DNA of 64,000 nt from Pogonophryne albipinna (Eukaryota; Chordata; Actinopteri; Perciformes; Artedidraconidae): positions 22,718,867 through 22,782,866 of the forward strand of contig CM053243.1 of NCBI GenBank assembly GCA_028583405.1, read 5' to 3'. The notes beneath the pieces were generated by a model. That model had not been told where the DNA came from. It ran no database searches and saw only the letters and a list, made by a program, of their open reading frames with translations. Each line of letters begins with the position of its first letter. Within the stretch, counting starts at the first letter, position 1. Below are positions 51,201 to 64,000 of this stretch, one piece after another. Both the position numbers and the translations under genes were made by a program.

Positions 51201-52670
51201 CATGTCTTACTAACTTTGTTATTCAAAAATCATGTACTTTAATATACTGTAGAGGAGAGATGTAGGTTTACATGATACAAGACATCCACAGAAGCGATAG
51301 AAGCAACAATGCTCTTACCTCCGCTGTTTGCAGCAGGCATCAATATGTGCTGACAAATGACCATGGCAGGCAAGACAGTATAATTTACCACTGATTAAAC
51401 AGCAGGGCTCTTTACAGAGAGCCAGGGTTCATACAGTTAACACAACTCATCTTTATGCAAGCATATTTTATTACCTTACACGAGTGGCATGCCCCAGCTG
51501 CAAGCACAAGTAAATACAGCTTCTTGTTCTGTCAAAGTGATATGTTGCAATAATCATTACAAAACACAACAAGGAAATCTGCAGGGAAGCAAAAATGCTA
51601 AAGATAATTTAAAACTATAGTGGTTTTATTTATCCTGCAGTATAAATCAATAATCAAACATCCGAGAAAATAATAAACAAAACAATTCAAATGAGATCAT
51701 AAAAAAGAAATAGCTCTTTAAAAAATAACACAATAACTTTCACGTATTTCAACACGATAAAGTTTTTTCGAAAAACATGGCGGTTAATCTTTTTTTTTAT
51801 CAGATGTGATGAGAGTTTACAAGTTTATTTTATTCTTCAAATGTAATAATAATTCTAATACAATCGAACCATTGTGCGATTTTGCCTCAATGACAACACA
51901 TATGTGTGATATGTAAATTGATTGTTCAGTTACAGTAGATACATAACAACTAGCCTTCCGCTGCCCTATGTACCACAGCTAAGGTGAAAGGCAGGAGAGA
52001 CCGACTAACTGTATGAAGTTTACAGCTGTTAACATGTCTGAAAATTATTAAGTTTGGAGGTGGGTCTATATTTGGGGTGGGGATCTTTTCCATTAGTGGG
52101 TGATTAAAAAATGATAAGCTTGTGAATATTTACTGTGATATTACAGTGAATGTAGCGTGTGACCCACTTTAGACTTTCACATCTGAAAAGGATAAACCCT
52201 TTGATAATTCTTTGACTGCAGACACTATTTGACAGTCAGTTTGGGGTAATGAAATATGCTTCTACCCTGTTTTCCCCCCTGTGTTAGTTCTGTTGCTTGT
52301 GTTAGGCCACGAGATGTGCAGTCTGAGGTAAATGTGACTGAGTGATGTGTCATATAATCTCTTGGACATATCTAGAGGACGTTATTCCGGCAGAGGATAT
52401 GGGGGCTGCCTCATGAAACATGTATCTGGGAAGAGTAGCGCAGCGACGGCAGAGAGATGGAGTGACAGAATGGAATGAGGTAGAAACGTGAGAATAACAA
52501 GGAAAGTGTTTGTATGTGCGTCTGTCCATGTTTCTGTCTCTGTCATCGTGTTCTTCGGATAAAGGTAGAGATACCATAAAACCATGCATGTGTTTGCCAC
52601 TGAAAACCTAATTTACATTGAAAATGAACAACCCTATAACCAGGGGACAAGGATATACATCAACAGATGA
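48210..52670. other. Non-coding DNA, no gene seen
   Basis: AT-rich, with no recognisable exon, RNA gene or classified repeat. Short frames here are dispersed over both strands and match nothing. Confidence 0.5.
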
Positions 52671-59561
<6,891 letters not shown>

Positions 59562-59720
59562 GGCAAGGCAAGGCAAGTTTATTTATATAGCACCTTTCAA
59601 CACAAGGCAATTCAAGGTGCTTTACAAAAAGGAAAGACATTCAGACAAGGCATTTAAAAACAGTAAAAGATAATAAAAGAAACATTAAAATAAAAAATAC
59701 ACGAATAAAAAGTACATGAA
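59562..59720 (-). mobile_element. LINE 3' end, minus strand, (CTTGC)n tail
   Basis: Read on the minus strand, a short A/T-rich 3' untranslated region ends in a perfect 8-bp hairpin (AGCACCTT at 59589-59596 with AAGGTGCT at 59614-59621). TATATAAATAAA and a tail of CTTGC repeats follow (59562-59577 on the plus strand as AGGCA/AGGCAA). The hairpin and TATATAAATAA block match the L2-type 3' end at 20.1 kb. The body beyond about 59720 is not recognisable. Confidence 0.7.
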
Positions 59721-61025
59721 TAAAAAGTTACAGTGCAGTTTAAGATATGAATAGTTCACACAGAAGTTCTACTTTACTGATGAACACAACGGCTCAGTTT
59801 CAATTAAAAGCAGCGACAAAAAGATAAGTCTTCTATATAAGTATAATAATAACATTGTCACTTCTAAATACTCATGTTATGCTCAAGGCAAAGCGGACAT
59901 AAGCTTTGACACAAATTAGTGTCAACTACCTTTGATCTATCAAAATGCATAATCATTTCTTCTGTACGTAAGTCGATTCAAATTCAATGCCCCTTTTCTA
60001 CAGAAGATGATTTGAGAAGTCTCATGTTTTTCATCTGAAGACCTTGAGGAGCTGATAAGATCTGATTGTACGCAAGTGGCTGAGATGATGGCTGTGTTTC
60101 CAGTACCATAGACAGCCAGTAGATGGTACTCTACTGTGGGGCTTAGCAGGGAAATGGTAGTGTACACTGTTGGTGTAAAAAAGGAAAGAAGATTCAGAAC
60201 CATATTAACTTCAAAATGTCATTTGATAAAGCAAGTTTAATGGGACTCTTAAAGAACTGCTGCAATTCACCATAGTGCATATCTGTGACTGTTACAGAAT
60301 ATGCATGTACAAAAGGCTTTGAGAAAATTATCACACAAATGTAACTAGAGAGTGAGTTTATGTGGAGGCAATCGTGGTGTTATTCCCTATGTGTGTCCAG
60401 TGTTGTCTCTCACAGACAACAGCAGATGGCACATGGCTGGCTCCCTGCACGGCCATGTCAGCAGGAATTTAAGGTGGAGGTTACTTTGGTGGGTGATGGT
60501 GAAGCCAGATTAGTCCTGTCAGAAAGCAGGCAACAATGCAGCCTGGTACTTTGTTTCCCCGTTTTCAAAGGCATTTGTTCTTTGGTAAGGCACCAGAAAC
60601 AGTTAGCGACATGCTGGTGGGAACCTATGGAAAATAATACACTTTTCTATCAATTGTGTTTTCCTTATCCCCTGGTGGCGTTTGCTGGGTGTGGGAATAG
60701 GCAGCATTCTGGGCACTGCTGCTCTGAGATAGCATTCACAGACCAGAGCAGGAGAACGGGCTGCATTCAGCCGGGGGAACCAGGAGCTGTGGAATTGTAC
60801 ACAGGGATGGACAATGTACACTATCTCTGGTTTGGACACAAAGAAGCAAGGAACATTTTTATTGTAAGGTTTGGCAGGTTGTGTTTCCAGACTCTCTCTA
60901 TCTTTTTGCATGCTTGGCCTCACTATTTACTTGTATCCTTCTCATTGCAGCAATTTGATCACATTTATTATTTTACATTACATGAGTAGTTTGCTAATGA
61001 CAGATAGATGGTAACCTAGACAAAC
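59721..61025. other. Non-coding DNA with one long unexplained frame
   Basis: No known gene. A 209-codon plus-strand frame at 60360-60989 has no recognisable domain and is treated as a finding, not a gene. Confidence 0.4.
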
Positions 61026-61051
61026 ACTCTCTCTCTCTCTCTCTCTCTCCC

Positions 61052-61090
<39 letters not shown>
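61026..61090. repeat. (CT)n microsatellite, about 65 bp
   Basis: A CT run interrupted once by CCCTCA. Arg-Glu frames on the minus strand are artefacts. Polypyrimidine tracts like this can form triplex DNA. Confidence 0.97.
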
Positions 61091-61093
<3 letters not shown>

Positions 61094-64000
61094 CTGCATA
61101 TCCACACATTTCCCTTGATATTCTCACTTTTCACTGACACACTTCCCCACCACCCAGCTTTAGTCCATGTATGCCACAAATTAAAACCTTTCTATTGTTT
61201 GTTTCTCTTAAAATGACGGTATATGAAAGCCATTTTTGATACAAGTATTACAGCTAAACATTTGTGTAGCACTTGGTCTGAAACAAGCAGCAAAACATTG
61301 TTGTTGATATTGATATAATTGTCTTTTTTTTAATAATTGGCATTTCTAACCCTCATTGATTTGTCAGCCATTCAGTGCCGGAGCTCATCAGATGATGTGA
61401 AGCCTAAGCGTTTTTAATAGAAGTTGGACCTACTGCTGCCACCCACAGAGCCTCCACATTGCATTGGATAAATTAGTATTATGATTTTAAGGGATAAATA
61501 TCCGTTCCACCTAATTAATCCACCACATCACAGGGGGATATGACACCATGAGCCCGAAAGATCAAGGACCACACATCAAAGGCACCACCACTGTTAGAAT
61601 CCTACACAGGCAAGAATAAGGTTTCTTGTTTATTTTCTGTACAGATGGCCTATGAACTAATCACTATTGAATACAGCAATATAAGCACATTTGTTTATTG
61701 GTTGTTGACCGAATGATGTTCCTTCGTTGGTCCACCAATAAGCATGTCTAATTAGGCAGTGGGGTTTCAAAACTCAAGGCTGACATTTTTTATGCTTTTT
61801 GAAATTCCTTGTTTGGAAAAACATCATTCTTCCATTAGCATAATGTATGATTTAAAGTGTGTGCTTTGAATTAAACTATAATTTGTAGTTCAGCTGTTTA
61901 TGATCAATATGTTAACTGTGAGCTGATCAATACATTAGACACTTAATAAATAAATAAAGTGGTATTAAATGTATTATATTTTCTGTTTAATATCTCGGTA
62001 GTAAGGCTGACAAATAACAGTCACTTGCTTTTCAAGAATAATACAAATAAATCCCACTTCTGTTAGAAGCATTACCACAGAATACATGTATTGAGGCTGG
62101 CCATAAAATCAATGTTTTCTTACATTATTTGAATTGGTATTAATTAAAGTTACAGACATATTTGTTAATGCGTTTTTCTAGGTATTTAAATATATAGCTT
62201 TTCTTACAGTTTGTTTTATTTAGTGGTTATTACCTGAGCATGTATTGTTCTGACAAGCAACTGACCTTATAAAGCATCCAACTCAGCATTGTGAAGTTGT
62301 TGTGACATGTTGTCATGGTTCATAATATCCTGAGCAGTGCAACACACTTTGGCCCGTCCTCAACCTGACATAAGAAAGGAGCTAGCTGGGCCCTCTCTTC
62401 ATTTAACACACTGGCTGTGCTCTAAAAAATGTCAGTGTTCTGCCAAATTTACCACATATTCACTGTTTACTGATGGTTGTTACACATGTTGTTTTTGCAT
62501 ATGCTCTCCTCTCCCACTTAAATCATCTGCGGCCCCTGGGCTTTCTTTTGACATGTGCAGCGTTGGTGCTGCCATTGCAGCTTAAAATGTTCAAGCAAAG
62601 AAAAGGCATTTGTATGAAATAATAATGACCGTTTCAGACATTTATATTTCCCGCATATTGACTGTCATCTCTCCTTTTCTTTCTTTCTGTGACTAACACA
62701 ACATCCCACACCAACTACACACTTTTCCATCACAACATTGTTGATGTTGTCATGCACAATTTGCTGTAGTTGTTTTTAGGGTACGTTTATTTTATGTTCT
62801 TCATTGTGGCACACTTGGTGGTGTGCAGCGGTGGGACAAGACTAACAAAGCTACATCCTGAGCACCTCAATCCTCAGCATTCTTCAAATTCATAATGACA
62901 TGCTTACTAAAATGTGAAACCGCAGCCTCCGACAAAGCTGGTCTACAGACCTCCTCTCTCGGGACAATCTCCCCGATGTCAGAGACCGTCGGCTCACTGG
63001 ACGGACTGACTGACTTGGGACTACGATCTTGTCTTCAATAATTCATAGATCAGTATCAAGTGCTTCATTAATATACTATTACATGCCATGTTAAAAAACA
63101 AGTCCTTACATTATAAAAAGGCATTATTTTCAATGAACTTGTTAGTATTTTTTAAAACATTCAGCAGAAAACTGCTCTGAGAACACATTTTATTGAGGAC
63201 TCGCAAATGAACTTAAGAACACAGTGCTTTCGTTAGGCGAAATTCCAAATGCCACTCAAAACATTCTCCATCATTTATTGAAGGTAGCATTGTGAACACT
63301 CCCTCTTCTGTCAGACTACATCAGTGTAAATGATGTACACATGTCTTGTGGCATAGAATCCTCTTCAAAGAGGCACTGTTTGTTTTTGTCGCTGTTCCTT
63401 TGTGTAGGCACGCCTACAGTCTCCTCAGAGTGTGGATGTCACAAAACATTAGGAAGTATGAGATTCAGGATGTTCCATTTAATCTCCTTGACTTCCCCAG
63501 TTAGCAGAGGAGCCAAGCAGCAGCTGAGGGAGCCCCGGCATCCAGTAGAACAAAGCTGGCTGACATGATGTTTGCCTGAGGGGCCTGCACTCACTCTCTC
63601 ACAGGCATAGTCTGCGAGTGTGTAAAACAATGAGAAACCAGTCAGCTGACAGTTACACTAAGCTGCAGTCACTTTGAATGACAACAGCGCATGAGAGGAG
63701 CAGTGGCAGCCCCGGTCTGGGACTCAAACAGCTCTGTGAGGAGACACAAGGCTCTATCGCAGCCATCAGTCAGAGCTTCTTGGATCACTATTGTAGTTTA
63801 TTGCTGTGTTGGAGTACTGTTGACTGATCACAATCTGTAGTGTATTTTTCCCTGAACACCAACAGCCTGTGGAGGAAATAGCTGCCTGTATGTGTGACTG
63901 CGACGTGTTGTCCTTCATTGCAGCAAGTCAAGCACAGTGGTCACTCTGAATACCCAGAGTGCTGTTGTGCCCAGGGGTTAAATAGGAGCAGATGCCTACT
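61091..64000. other. Non-coding DNA, no gene seen
   Basis: AT-rich to about 62.3 kb, then more mixed. No exon, RNA gene or classified repeat recognised up to the window end. Confidence 0.5.

Overview
The window is teleost nuclear DNA, probably from an acanthomorph-type fish. It is about 40% GC and CpG-poor. It carries long dinucleotide microsatellites, a Tc1/mariner transposon, L2/CR1-type LINE pieces, tRNA-derived SINEs with short tandem-repeat tails, and a Tf1/sushi-group Ty3/gypsy chromovirus. I recognise no host protein-coding gene and no structural RNA gene. The DNA between the repeats reads as intergenic or intronic sequence of a gene-poor region, with scattered stretches that look like regulatory DNA; that last point is inference.

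Layout. 1-16 kb is mostly single-copy-looking DNA. It holds two weak hAT-like fragments, a perfect 39-bp direct repeat (5577 and 7553), a 22-bp palindrome around a POU octamer (8492-8513) and two tRNA-derived SINEs in opposite orientation (10358-10541 minus, 10899-11110 plus). 16284-17803 is a nearly complete Tc1 element with an uninterrupted 313-codon transposase that lacks two internal blocks relative to the family. A GT microsatellite lies at 18.2 kb. A 5'-truncated L2-type LINE lies at 19.6-20.2 kb, and a frameshifted LINE pseudogene with RT and C-terminal regions lies at 21.2-23.1 kb. 23-35.7 kb is non-coding.

35708-41721 is one Ty3/gypsy chromovirus with 355- and 359-bp LTRs (4 substitutions plus one 4-bp indel), gag, protease, RT, RNase H, integrase and chromodomain. 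It is broken by a 23-bp tandem duplication, several frameshifts, two nonsense codons, an integrase deletion and an 877-bp non-LTR retroposon inserted with an AGCAG duplication. It has no obvious tRNA primer site; instead, 10 nt just after the 5' LTR are perfectly complementary to LTR sequence about 30 bp below a TATA box, the self-priming arrangement known for the Tf1/sushi group.

41.7-64 kb is again mostly non-coding. It holds CA microsatellites at 44.2 and 52.7 kb, a 689-bp TTAA-flanked MITE (47517-48205), a minus-strand LINE 3' end at 59.56 kb and a CT tract at 61 kb. No new multi-gene system was found. The most interesting items are the self-priming signature, the nested insertion chronology, the shortened but open Tc1 transposase, and the group of retroposons that share a 3' hairpin but end in different short repeat tails.
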